Under the pieces are notes generated by a model. The model was not told the DNA's origin. It saw only the letters and a list, made by a program, of their open reading frames with translations, and ran no database searches. A stretch of 64,000 nucleotides of DNA from Aerococcaceae bacterium (GTDB lineage: Bacteria; Bacillota; Bacilli; Lactobacillales; Aerococcaceae). The first letter of the stretch is position 1. Each line of letters opens with the position of its first letter. Below are positions 19,757 through 27,584 of the stretch, in pieces. The DNA lies in contig JAUNEB010000001.1 of assembly GCA_030525795.1 (NCBI GenBank), positions 62,001-126,000 of the forward strand, in the 5' to 3' direction. The translations under genes were made by a program, and so were the position numbers.

Positions 19757-20543
19757 ATTATTGCTAGGTCGCTACATTCAGTCAGATTCGTGGATACATC
19801 GACTCGATCCAAGAACAAAATTAATTGCGAGTTTTTACTTTATTGTTGTCATTTTCTTAGCGAATAATTGGCAAACGTATGCGTTATTAGTAGCGTTCAC
19901 CTTCTTGGCGATTCGATTGACAGGTTTGAAATTGTCATTTTTTATCAATGGTGTGAAGCCGATGATTTGGTTGATTTTGTTTACGGTCGTATTCCAAGTG
20001 TTGTTTACGCTTGGCGGGGAGGTCTATTTCAAATGGGGGCCTTTGGCGGTGACGTCGAACGGTTTGATTAACGGGGCCTTTATTTTTGTAAGGTTAGTGT
20101 TGATTATTTGTATGTCGACGATTTTGACATTGACTACTTCACCGCTCGAATTGACGGACGGCATTGAACATTTGTTGCGTCCCTTGTCAAAAATCGGCTT
20201 TCCCGCGCATGAAATTGCCTTAATGTTATCGATTGCGTTACGTTATGTGCCAACTTTGATGGACGAAGCAGTCAAAATTATGAATGCACAACGCTCGCGC
20301 GGTGTGGAATTTGATGAAGGGTCGTTTGTTGAGCGAATGAAAGCCATCGTGCCGATTTTAGTGCCGCTTTTTGTGAGTGCGTTCAACCGTGCAGAAGAAA
20401 TGGCGACGGCAATGGAAGCAAGAGGCTATCAAGGCAGTCAAGGACGCACCAAATATCGCCAACTGCGCTACACCTTGCAAGATGGCATGGCGTACGGCGG
20501 CTTAATCGTCTTAACCGTGTTGCTCTTTTTACTGAGAAAATAG
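19746..20543 (+). CDS. ecfT: ECF transporter transmembrane protein EcfT
   Basis: 265 residues with several membrane spans. EcfT couples the ATPases to the S-component through two coupling helices ending in Arg-Gly motifs; here these are AQRSRGVEF and AMEARGYQ. The N-terminal SWIHRLDPRTKLIASF is also characteristic. It follows ecfA2 with an 11-base overlap and is followed after 10 bases by truA, which is often part of the same operon in lactic acid bacteria. Confidence 0.96.
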   Translation: MLDKLLLGRYIQSDSWIHRLDPRTKLIASFYFIVVIFLANNWQTYALLVAFTFLAIRLTGLKLSFFINGVKPMIWLILFTVVFQVLFTLGGEVYFKWGPLAVTSNGLINGAFIFVRLVLIICMSTILTLTTSPLELTDGIEHLLRPLSKIGFPAHEIALMLSIALRYVPTLMDEAVKIMNAQRSRGVEFDEGSFVERMKAIVPILVPLFVSAFNRAEEMATAMEARGYQGSQGRTKYRQLRYTLQDGMAYGGLIVLTVLLFLLRK

Positions 20544-20553
20544 GAGAAATTCG

Positions 20554-21327
20554 ATGCCACGTTACGCTTTGAAAATTCAATACGACGGCACACACTATGT
20601 TGGTTATCAAGTGCAGCCGAATGGAATAACCGTCCAAGCAACGCTCGAAGCCGCGCTGGCCAAAATGGCAAAATTGCCCAAAGGTCAGTATTTGCCAACG
20701 GTTGCGTCAGGTCGAACCGATTCAGGTGTCCATGCCCTCGGCCAAGTGGTGCATGTCGATTACCCTGCCCAAATAGCGCCCATCGCCATGCAAAAAGCAC
20801 TCAATAGCTTACTTGACACGAGTATTCGCGTAGTAGCCGTCGGCAAAGTAGCAGACGATTTTCATGCGCGCTATCACGTCCAACAAAAAGAATACTTATA
20901 TCGCGTGGATGTCAGTCAAGTAGCCGACCCGTTCAAGCGACTATATACAGTGCATCATCCGTATCGCTATCAGTTGTCGGCGATGCAAACAGCTATCCAA
21001 TCCGTCATCGGAACGCATGATTTTACAAGTTTTTGTTCAACTAAAACAGATAAAACTGACAAAGTGCGCACGATTTACGAAGCGAGTATCACGTATGTCG
21101 CGGAAATGGAAGAATTGCACTTCAAATTCAAAGGCAATGGATTCCTCTATAATATGATTCGTATTTTGGTAGGGACATTATTGCAAATTGGCGACGGCTT
21201 GAAACCGATGAACGAACTTGAACGCTTGTTGCACGTCAAAAACCGCAAAGAATCAGGACCGACTGCGCCGCCACAAGGCTTGTATTTATTTGCCGTCCAT
21301 TATGAAAATGATCCTTTTGGAGCCTAA
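20554..21327 (+). CDS. truA: tRNA pseudouridine(38-40) synthase
   Basis: 257 residues. Converts uridines 38-40 in the anticodon arm of tRNAs to pseudouridine. ASGRTDSGVHALGQVVH contains the catalytic Asp (Asp56), and GNGFLYNMIRILVGTLLQIG is the second conserved block. AGGAGAAATTC precedes the ATG. Probably read with the ecf genes, since a good terminator follows it. Confidence 0.97.
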   Translation: MPRYALKIQYDGTHYVGYQVQPNGITVQATLEAALAKMAKLPKGQYLPTVASGRTDSGVHALGQVVHVDYPAQIAPIAMQKALNSLLDTSIRVVAVGKVADDFHARYHVQQKEYLYRVDVSQVADPFKRLYTVHHPYRYQLSAMQTAIQSVIGTHDFTSFCSTKTDKTDKVRTIYEASITYVAEMEELHFKFKGNGFLYNMIRILVGTLLQIGDGLKPMNELERLLHVKNRKESGPTAPPQGLYLFAVHYENDPFGA

Positions 21328-21352
21328 TCTGAGAAAGATAAGGCTCTTTTTT
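21320..21352 (+). terminator. Terminator after the ecf-truA operon
   Basis: GAGCCTAATCT pairs with AGATAAGGCTC (one mismatch), followed by six T. The 5' arm overlaps the truA stop codon. Confidence 0.8.
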
Positions 21353-21360
21353 GTAGAGTA

Positions 21361-21369
21361 TGATACAAT
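21361..21369 (+). promoter_or_regulatory. Extended -10 promoter of rlmH
   Basis: TGA-TACAAT at 21361-21369, 23 bases before the rlmH ATG. No convincing -35, which is acceptable for a TGN-extended -10 element. Confidence 0.45.
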
Positions 21370-21391
21370 AGAAACGAAATGAGGGAAAAAT

Positions 21392-21871
21392 ATGCAAATC
21401 GAAATTATTTGTGTCGGTAAATTAAAAGAAAAATACTTAAAACAAGGCATTGATGAATACTTGAAGCGACTGTCTGCTTATGCAACGGTGACGATTACGG
21501 AAGTATCAGACGAGCCAACCGCAGAACAAATGAGCGCCACCGAAATACATCATGTTTTGGAAAAAGAAGCCGACAAAATTAGCCAACGCCTTTCCAATGA
21601 TCGCCAAATTATCGTCTTAGCCATCGAAGGCAAATTGGTCACGTCCGAAGAATTGGCGAGCCAGCTTGACAATTTTGCCACCTACGGACAAAGCAAAGTG
21701 ACATTCATCATTGGCGGCTCACTTGGATTAGCGGATAAACTCAAACAACGTGCCCATTTGAAAGTCAGTTTCGGTCGCATTACGTTACCGCACCAACTCA
21801 TGCGTCTCGTTTTAGTCGAACAAATTTATCGCGCTTTTCGCATTATGAAAGGCCACGCGTATCACAAATAA
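21392..21871 (+). CDS. rlmH: 23S rRNA (pseudouridine1915-N3) methyltransferase
   Basis: 159 residues, the standard size. RlmH is a SPOUT-class enzyme that methylates pseudouridine 1915 in helix 69 of assembled 70S ribosomes. The start MQIEIICVGKLKEKYLKQGI, the SAM-binding knot FIIGGSLGLADKLK, and the C-terminal RAFRIMKGHAYHK tail are hallmark features. It stands between a terminator and the sugar transferase gene. Confidence 0.97.
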   Translation: MQIEIICVGKLKEKYLKQGIDEYLKRLSAYATVTITEVSDEPTAEQMSATEIHHVLEKEADKISQRLSNDRQIIVLAIEGKLVTSEELASQLDNFATYGQSKVTFIIGGSLGLADKLKQRAHLKVSFGRITLPHQLMRLVLVEQIYRAFRIMKGHAYHK

Positions 21872-21903
21872 AAAAATAGATAGCTAATTTTATGAAAAGC
21901 CTT

Positions 21904-21909
21904 TATAAT
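21904..21909 (+). promoter_or_regulatory. -10 element before the sugar transferase gene
   Basis: A perfect TATAAT at 21904-21909, 22 bases before the TTG start at 21932. The -35 (TAGCTA, 21881-21886, spacer 17) is weak. Confidence 0.4.
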
Positions 21910-21931
21910 AGTAGCAGAAAGGGTGATTTAC

Positions 21932-23320
21932 TTGAATAATCGTTATGAATGGAACAGTTTAATGCGACTAGGAGTTGTTGCTATTGGCGCAGTCGTGTCA
22001 ATGCTATGTATTTATTTGTCATTTTATATGAAATTCGCAGGGGAAATACCGCTTCGGAATTTTAGCGCGTTTCAATCGAGTTACTTATGGATTTTACTCG
22101 GTTTTTTAGTCATCAATATTTTGTTTGGGACGTATATTTTTTACAATAAAACGCTGCTAGATTTGTTTTATTTGTCGATGTTGAGCCAGCTCGTGTTCAC
22201 GATTTATATGATGGCTCTTACTTATGCCGGCAGCTGGCTAACATTTCCGCGCGCGGTTATTTTAATCAATTTCTTTGTCGGCACACTCGGCGTTTTCTTG
22301 TGGAACGCGCTCGTTTACAAACTCTATCATCGTTTACGCGGCCAAAAAAAGGTCATGATTGTCGGATCAAAAGATCGCGTTATGGAAGCCGTTAAAAATT
22401 TTGAGTTGATGAGTAACCGTCGCCATGAAGTCACGCACGCTGTTTTGACAAATTATTATTACAACGTGAAAGAATTGTCTGACGCAGTCGACATTGTCTA
22501 TTTGACAGGATATATCGAAGAAGCGGAACGCCTCAAAATATACGACTACCTCATGAAACACAACAAAAAAATGTTCATCAGTACCGAATTTCAAAACTTA
22601 ATGATGGTAAATACGAATATTATGAATTTTGAAGACGAAAGCATTATCGAAGTTTCGCCATTTAAGATTTCTGCAGAAGACGAACTCGCAAAACGCTTAT
22701 TTGATATTGCGGTTTCGGGGGCGTTACTATTGGTGACGTTGCCGATTATGTTGGCGACAATGATTGCCATTCGCCTTGACTCGCCAGGACCAATTTTTTA
22801 TAAGCAAGAGCGTGTGACGAAACAGCAACGCGTCTTTAATATTTTGAAGTTTCGTTCGATGACAGCAACCGCCGAGCAAGAAAGCGGGCCGGTATTGGCG
22901 ACATCGAATGACAGTCGCATTACGCGCGTCGGCAAAATTATACGTAGTACGCGCATCGATGAATTGCCGCAACTCATTAACGTCCTCAAAGGCGATATGT
23001 CGCTTGTTGGACCGCGTCCAGAACGCCCATTTTTCGTAGCGCAATTCAATGAACTGAATCCTTATTACTATTTGCGTCACCATGTGCGTGCCGGCATTAC
23101 AGGCTACGCCCAAGTTTACGGCAAATATAGCACGGATTTTAATAGTAAACTTAATTTTGATTTATTGTATATCAAAAAATACTCACTCGCATTCGACTTC
23201 AAGTTGCTTTTCCAAACCGTCAAAATTTTGTTCGATAAAGTAAGCGCAAAAGGCGTTGAAGACGAAGCGACGCCAACGAGTTGGGAAACGCTCCAAGAAA
23301 AAATCACAGTCATTCAATAA
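21932..23320 (+). CDS. Polyprenyl-phosphate sugar-1-phosphate transferase (exopolysaccharide/capsule initiator)
   Basis: 462 residues from TTG 21932, which lies 8 bases after the GAAAGGGTGA site; the GTG at 21923 is inside that site. The N-terminal half has about four to five membrane spans and a loop with a degenerate nucleotide-binding-like fold (KKVMIVGSKDRV). The C-terminal half is the bacterial sugar transferase domain: KRLFDIAVSGALLLVTLPIM membrane helix, DSPGPIFYKQERV, KFRSM, RIDELPQLINVLKGDMSLVG, and GPRPERP. Such enzymes transfer the first sugar phosphate to undecaprenyl phosphate. No other polysaccharide genes follow; instead comes an array of secreted proteins. Confidence 0.92.
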   Translation: MNNRYEWNSLMRLGVVAIGAVVSMLCIYLSFYMKFAGEIPLRNFSAFQSSYLWILLGFLVINILFGTYIFYNKTLLDLFYLSMLSQLVFTIYMMALTYAGSWLTFPRAVILINFFVGTLGVFLWNALVYKLYHRLRGQKKVMIVGSKDRVMEAVKNFELMSNRRHEVTHAVLTNYYYNVKELSDAVDIVYLTGYIEEAERLKIYDYLMKHNKKMFISTEFQNLMMVNTNIMNFEDESIIEVSPFKISAEDELAKRLFDIAVSGALLLVTLPIMLATMIAIRLDSPGPIFYKQERVTKQQRVFNILKFRSMTATAEQESGPVLATSNDSRITRVGKIIRSTRIDELPQLINVLKGDMSLVGPRPERPFFVAQFNELNPYYYLRHHVRAGITGYAQVYGKYSTDFNSKLNFDLLYIKKYSLAFDFKLLFQTVKILFDKVSAKGVEDEATPTSWETLQEKITVIQ

Positions 23321-23333
23321 GAGGTGAAAGACG

Positions 23334-24254
23334 ATGTTGAAACGAAAATTACTCAGTGTTCTCAGCATTTTTGTATGGCTATTAGCGCCATTGAATGTGG
23401 TGACGGCACAAAATAACGAAGCCAATGAAGTATTGCAACACATCCGCGAAAAAGAACTCGAATCCGAATCTTTTCACGCAAAATCTACCATCAAAGTTAG
23501 CGCTCAATCCAACGGACAAACAGCCGATTTGTTTACCATCAACACCGAAATCAACAACGAGTGGACGGAAAGCGACGCGCTGAGCATCGTGTCAGAAATG
23601 TTGCCGATTTTTGGCGAAAAAGCCGAACTGGAGATGTATATGCGAGATGGTATATATATGTTCCTTTCGCCTGACTACATTACGTATAGCACTTTTGACG
23701 ATGAAATGTACCGCGCTATCGACTATATGAATTACATGATTGCTGTTGAAGAAGAGCCGCAAGATAGCTCCGAGTTAGAAAATAAAAAACTCTTTTTGCG
23801 CGAAATATATATGGATTTTAACCAGACGGACACCGAATACATTTTCACCTTGAAAAAAGGCATCAACGCCAATGTGTTCTGGGCGGAATTCGATAACTGG
23901 CTCATCGAGCAAACTTACGCCTACGAACTTCTGTACGATTTATCAGTCGCAGGCTTTGATACTTCGATGATTGAAAGCACTCTTTTAACCCCCACTTTCG
24001 CCAAAAAAGTGCTAGAAACACAACCCGACCTCAGCTTCCACTACGACAAAAAAACGCACCAACTCGCACAAGTCAAACTGCACGCGACCGCTAAAACCGC
24101 AGAGTTCTTACCGCTATTCGTTGACTTGTTTGAAGCCAAAGCAATGGAAGCCGAAACACCTGCCGAAGTCGTCATTGACGCCAACATCCAATTCGATAAC
24201 TACGGCCAGCCGCAAGAAGTTATCATGCCTGAAATTATTGTGGAGTATCCTTAA
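23334..24254 (+). CDS. Secreted protein, paralogue 1 of a four-member array (LolA/LppX-like, DUF6612-like)
   Basis: 306 residues with a signal peptide (1-25). It is the most divergent member of the array. Shared landmarks with the others: a short-helix opening NEANEVLQHIREK, a strand with MRDGIYMFLSP, TDTEYIFTLKKG, LSFHYDKKTHQLAQVKL, and the end FDNYGQPQEVIMPEI. The alternating strands and the one or two central helices suggest a LolA/LppX-type fold, as in DUF6612 proteins; this is my inference. It lies 13 bases after the sugar transferase gene and is probably co-transcribed with it. Unlike the others it lacks the Ser/Glu tail. Function unknown. Confidence 0.8.
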   Translation: MLKRKLLSVLSIFVWLLAPLNVVTAQNNEANEVLQHIREKELESESFHAKSTIKVSAQSNGQTADLFTINTEINNEWTESDALSIVSEMLPIFGEKAELEMYMRDGIYMFLSPDYITYSTFDDEMYRAIDYMNYMIAVEEEPQDSSELENKKLFLREIYMDFNQTDTEYIFTLKKGINANVFWAEFDNWLIEQTYAYELLYDLSVAGFDTSMIESTLLTPTFAKKVLETQPDLSFHYDKKTHQLAQVKLHATAKTAEFLPLFVDLFEAKAMEAETPAEVVIDANIQFDNYGQPQEVIMPEIIVEYP

Positions 24255-24311
24255 GTGTATGAAGAAAGTATAAAGAATTCGTAAAGTTAATGTACATATA
24301 TCGGATTATTC

Positions 24312-24341
24312 TTGCTTGTCTATGCATGTGTATGCTATAAT
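24312..24341 (+). promoter_or_regulatory. Promoter of array paralogue 2
   Basis: -35 TTGCTT (24312-24317), 18-base spacer, TGC-extended -10 TATAAT (24336-24341). Confidence 0.65.
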
Positions 24342-24375
24342 TATTTTCATAAAACAAAGAAAGAAGGTTTTTCGA

Positions 24376-25293
24376 ATGAAAAAACGCAACAAATTATTTG
24401 TCAGCTTATTGGCAAGCTTAGCTTTAACAGGACCTGTATTGCCAGTAGCTAACGCACAAGCAAACCCAACAGAAGTTTTAACAAAAATTGATGAAGTAGG
24501 CAAAACAGCTAAGTCTGTTCATGGTGCAGGTTTCTTATCGGTAGCCATCACAAACCAAGGCCAAACAGCAGACATTGGTCAACTTAACTTTGATGTAAAA
24601 GTTAATGGCGAAGAGCCAATTAGCCTTGCATTTTTAGGTGAAGTAATCTCTCCATTTACAGGTGGCGAGCAATTAGCGATTGAAACATATTTGAAAGACA
24701 ACGTGATGACATTGATTGCTCCAGGAAATGTATCTCAACAAGATATTACAGATGAATTAACTGAAATCAAAGCAGATTTTGAAGGTGAAAGCACACCTGC
24801 TAACCCAGAACAAACATTGAAAGTGATGAATCTTACAGAAAATGACACACATTATGTATTGTCATTGAAAGAAGATTTGGACGTAGATGCGTTGTGGGAA
24901 GAAGCAACTAAAGGCATGGACATCAACCAAGTGAAAGAGCAATACATTAAACAAATGGAAGCTCAAGGCGTAGAAGTGGATGAAGCAACGCTTGCAATGT
25001 TGGATAAAGTCTACAATAAAGAATTTATCAAATCATTGTTAGCAGCATTGAATCCAAAAGTAGAAGTTCACTACGCAAAAGATACTTACTTCTTAACAAC
25101 ATTCAAGGCGGAGTTTAACATCACATCTGCAGACTTAGTAGCTTTAGCAGCAGAGTTAGACCCAGAGCTTTCATTAGATGCAACAGAATTGCCTGAAAAC
25201 ATCGTGCTCAAATTCGAAGGAAACTTTGACGGCCACGGTCAACCACAAGAAATTACTGTTCCAGAAGTAACAGTTACACCAGCAGCACAATAA
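24376..25293 (+). CDS. Secreted protein, array paralogue 2
   Basis: 305 residues from the ATG at 24376 (AGAAGG site); an in-frame start at 24316 would overlap the promoter. Signal peptide MKKRNKLFVSLLASLALTG, cleavage near ANA-QA (about 27). Then NPTEVLTKIDEVGKTAKSVH, a strand region, YLKDNVMTLIAPG, NDTHYVLSLKEDLDVDALWE, PKVEVHYAKDTYFL, and the end GQPQEITVPEVTVTP. Very close to paralogue 3, more distant to 4 and 1. It has its own promoter and terminator. Codons are housekeeping-like, suggesting good expression. Function unknown. Confidence 0.85.
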   Translation: MKKRNKLFVSLLASLALTGPVLPVANAQANPTEVLTKIDEVGKTAKSVHGAGFLSVAITNQGQTADIGQLNFDVKVNGEEPISLAFLGEVISPFTGGEQLAIETYLKDNVMTLIAPGNVSQQDITDELTEIKADFEGESTPANPEQTLKVMNLTENDTHYVLSLKEDLDVDALWEEATKGMDINQVKEQYIKQMEAQGVEVDEATLAMLDKVYNKEFIKSLLAALNPKVEVHYAKDTYFLTTFKAEFNITSADLVALAAELDPELSLDATELPENIVLKFEGNFDGHGQPQEITVPEVTVTPAAQ

Positions 25294-25305
25294 TTTCAAC
25301 CCACA

Positions 25306-25340
25306 AACAACTATCAGAAATGGTAGTTGTTTTCTTTTTT
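25306..25340 (+). terminator. Terminator after array paralogue 2
   Basis: AACAACTA pairs with TAGTTGTT, loop TCAGAAATGG, then TTTTCTTTTTT. The core of this hairpin, including the loop, recurs after paralogue 4 (28567-28600). Confidence 0.8.
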
Positions 25341-25370
25341 TGGCGAGTAGATAAAAGTTGCGAGAACGCA

Positions 25371-25400
25371 TTGTATAGTTTCGTTGGAATATGTTATACT
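25371..25400 (+). promoter_or_regulatory. Promoter of array paralogue 3
   Basis: -35 TTGTAT (25371-25376), 18-base spacer, TGT-extended -10 TATACT (25395-25400). It is part of an 88-base block nearly identical to that in front of paralogue 4. Confidence 0.65.
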
Positions 25401-25433
25401 AAATTTATCTGATGAAGAAAGTAGGTTTTTCGA

Positions 25434-26375
25434 ATGAGAAAACGTAATCAATGGTTTGTTAGCTTGCTGGCAAGTTTCATCTTGACAGGACCCGTATCGC
25501 CTGTCGCTAACTCACACGCAAATCCAACAGAAGTTTTAACAAAAGTTGATGAAGTCGGTAAAGCTACCAAGTCTGTTCATAGTGCAGGTTTCTTGTCTGT
25601 AGCAAGTGCTAACCAAGGTCAACTAGAAGAGGATGGTCAATTTAACTTTGATTTAAAAGTTAATAGGGAAGAGCCAAACAGTTTTGCGTTTTTAAGTGCT
25701 TTGAGTACAGGTGGACTAGAGATTGAAGTATATTTGAAAGACAATGTGATGACTGTAATTGCTCTAGGACAAGTTCTTTTTCATGAAGAGATTACGGATG
25801 AAGTAGAAGAAATTACAGATAAAGCAAGTGAAATCAAAGCAGAGTTTGAAATTGAAAGTAAGCTAACCACTCCAGAGCAAATACTAAAAATGATGAATTT
25901 TACAGAAAATGACACACATTATGTATTATCATTGAAAGAAGACTTGGATATTGATGCTTTGTGGGAAGAAGTGACTAAGGGCCTAGATGTCAACCAAGCA
26001 AAAGCGGAATACATTAAACAAATGGAAGCTCAAGGTTTAGAAGTTGATGAAGCAACGCTCGTAATGATTGATAAAGTCTACAATAAAGAATTTGTCAGAG
26101 CATTATTCGCGACATTTAATCCAAAAGTAGAAGTCCACTACGCAAAAGATACGTATTACTTAACAACATTCAAAACGGAGTTGGACATTACTGCTACAGA
26201 CTTAGCGACTTTAGTAACAGAATTTTACCCAGAAAAGGTATCCGATATAGAAGAATTACCTGAAACGATCCTAATTAAATTCGAAGTAAACTTTGATGGG
26301 CATAACCAACCACAAAACATTGAAGTACCAGAAGTAACCGTCACGCCCGTAGAAACATCAAGTTCGGCAGAATAG
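25434..26375 (+). CDS. Secreted protein, array paralogue 3
   Basis: 313 residues. Signal peptide MRKRNQWFVSLLASFILTG, mature start near SHA-NP. It aligns with paralogue 2 along its length (NPTEVLTKVDEVGKATKSVH, YLKDNVMTVIALG, NDTHYVLSLKEDLDIDALWE, PKVEVHYAKDTYYL) but has a longer charged insertion around residues 115-140 (EEITDEVEEITDKASEIKAE) and a Ser-rich tail ending SSSAE like paralogue 4. No terminator follows, so the two membrane protein genes behind it are probably read with it. Function unknown. Confidence 0.82.
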   Translation: MRKRNQWFVSLLASFILTGPVSPVANSHANPTEVLTKVDEVGKATKSVHSAGFLSVASANQGQLEEDGQFNFDLKVNREEPNSFAFLSALSTGGLEIEVYLKDNVMTVIALGQVLFHEEITDEVEEITDKASEIKAEFEIESKLTTPEQILKMMNFTENDTHYVLSLKEDLDIDALWEEVTKGLDVNQAKAEYIKQMEAQGLEVDEATLVMIDKVYNKEFVRALFATFNPKVEVHYAKDTYYLTTFKTELDITATDLATLVTEFYPEKVSDIEELPETILIKFEVNFDGHNQPQNIEVPEVTVTPVETSSSAE

Positions 26376-26431
26376 ATAAGTCGAATGGCAACGATCATAA
26401 GTTAAGTACTAATTTTTGGAGGAGGAATAGG

Positions 26432-26926
26432 ATGAACGAGAAGCTACCTGAAAAAAAGAAATATACCATTATATTAATGATGACGATTATTGCGATTATT
26501 GGTATAATTGATAATTTGTATTTTGATGAATTATTTAGGGGTTATCCTACCGCTAGAATTGTGGGAAATGCCATTCGTGGAGCGACATTCGCAATCCTAT
26601 TTAGAGCGTGGCTTTCAAAGCTAGCAATTAATTGGCTGTCAAAGGCAAAACAGCTATCATTTGGAATCAGCGTGTACTATATGACGCTTGTTGAATTTTT
26701 CACTACAATTATCTATCTTATGGTGAAGCTTGTCGGTAACGAACAGATAAGTGGATGGGTGGCTTTAATTTGCGTATTAGCTCAATATCCAATCATCAGT
26801 TATTTATTAGTGAAACAAGGTATCATTAGCAAAAAAGTAGGGATTATATTTGGGGTTATCGGAACGGTATTCTCAGTTGCAATCTCGATGTTACTAGTGA
26901 TTTTAGCTGCTAATATAGGAAACTAG
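26432..26926 (+). CDS. Small integral membrane protein of unknown function (first of a related pair)
   Basis: 164 residues with about four membrane spans (roughly 12-30, 45-62, 80-102, 107-125 and a last one at 137-160). ATG behind GGAGGAGG. The segment LLVKQGIISKKVGIIFGVIG near the C terminus is mirrored in the next gene by FLVKQGWIAKKSALPYGVIA, so the two are distant duplicates. It is more A+T-rich than the ribosomal or ecf genes and interrupts the secreted-protein array, which hints at acquisition or rapid change. I do not recognise the family. Confidence 0.75.
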   Translation: MNEKLPEKKKYTIILMMTIIAIIGIIDNLYFDELFRGYPTARIVGNAIRGATFAILFRAWLSKLAINWLSKAKQLSFGISVYYMTLVEFFTTIIYLMVKLVGNEQISGWVALICVLAQYPIISYLLVKQGIISKKVGIIFGVIGTVFSVAISMLLVILAANIGN

Positions 26927-26938
26927 AAGGAATACAAG

Positions 26939-27427
26939 ATGACACCACCCATGAAAATTGCATTACCATTTATTTGTACATTGTATTTAGTTTTATTTAT
27001 AACTAGTAGTCTTTATGTTGTTTCTGCAAGAGATATAGAAATAACTGCTGAAGTATTCAAACTATTATTCCCATATTGGGTATCAACGATATCAGGTATG
27101 CTTATAGGAATATGGAAAGATTACTTTTTGTTGCGAATTGTTTTCAAAGAGAAAAAAGTAACATATTTAGTTTTAGTCTTTTATGTGCTCTCAACTCATG
27201 TATTGGCGCTATTAGGAGAGATGATGCTTTTTTCATTGAATCAAGAATTAACATTATCAGAAGGGTTTAATGTTTTTATGATAATTAGTCAACTTGTAAT
27301 ACGTATCCTATTCTTGGTAAAGCAGGGATGGATTGCTAAAAAGTCAGCACTTCCATATGGAGTGATAGCAATCATAATAGCATTAGGTGGCAGCTGGTTA
27401 ATCAGTAGCTTAGTAGGTAGGAGTTAA
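26939..27427 (+). CDS. Small integral membrane protein of unknown function (second of a related pair)
   Basis: 162 residues with four to five membrane spans, starting with MTPPMKIALPFICTLYLVLF. It lies 12 bases after its relative at 26432 and shares the LVKQGxIxKK loop before the last span. The start ATG follows AGAAGGAATACAAG. Base composition is A+T-rich like its neighbour. No enzyme motif is visible. Function unknown. Confidence 0.72.
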   Translation: MTPPMKIALPFICTLYLVLFITSSLYVVSARDIEITAEVFKLLFPYWVSTISGMLIGIWKDYFLLRIVFKEKKVTYLVLVFYVLSTHVLALLGEMMLFSLNQELTLSEGFNVFMIISQLVIRILFLVKQGWIAKKSALPYGVIAIIIALGGSWLISSLVGRS

Positions 27428-27463
27428 AATTGATATATATATATTGAAAGCCGCGTAATCTTA

Positions 27464-27512
27464 AACTGCACTTCAATTGTCAGATTTTGTGTCTAACTTT
27501 TGGGGTGCAGTT
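27464..27512. repeat. Long inverted repeat before array paralogue 4
   Basis: AACTGCACTTCAA (27464-27476) pairs with TTGGGGTGCAGTT (27500-27512), 13 bp with two G-T pairs, around a 23-base loop. There is no T-run behind it on the plus strand. It may end the transcript of the membrane genes inefficiently or be a relic of a repeat element. Confidence 0.5.
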
Positions 27513-27521
27513 CGGAATTCA

Positions 27522-27551
27522 TTGTATAGTTTTGTTGGAATATGTTATACT
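27522..27551 (+). promoter_or_regulatory. Promoter of array paralogue 4
   Basis: -35 TTGTAT (27522-27527), 18-base spacer, TGT-extended -10 TATACT (27546-27551); duplicate of the promoter at 25371-25400. Confidence 0.65.
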
Positions 27552-27584
27552 AAACTTATCTAATGAAGAAGGAAGGTTTTTTGA

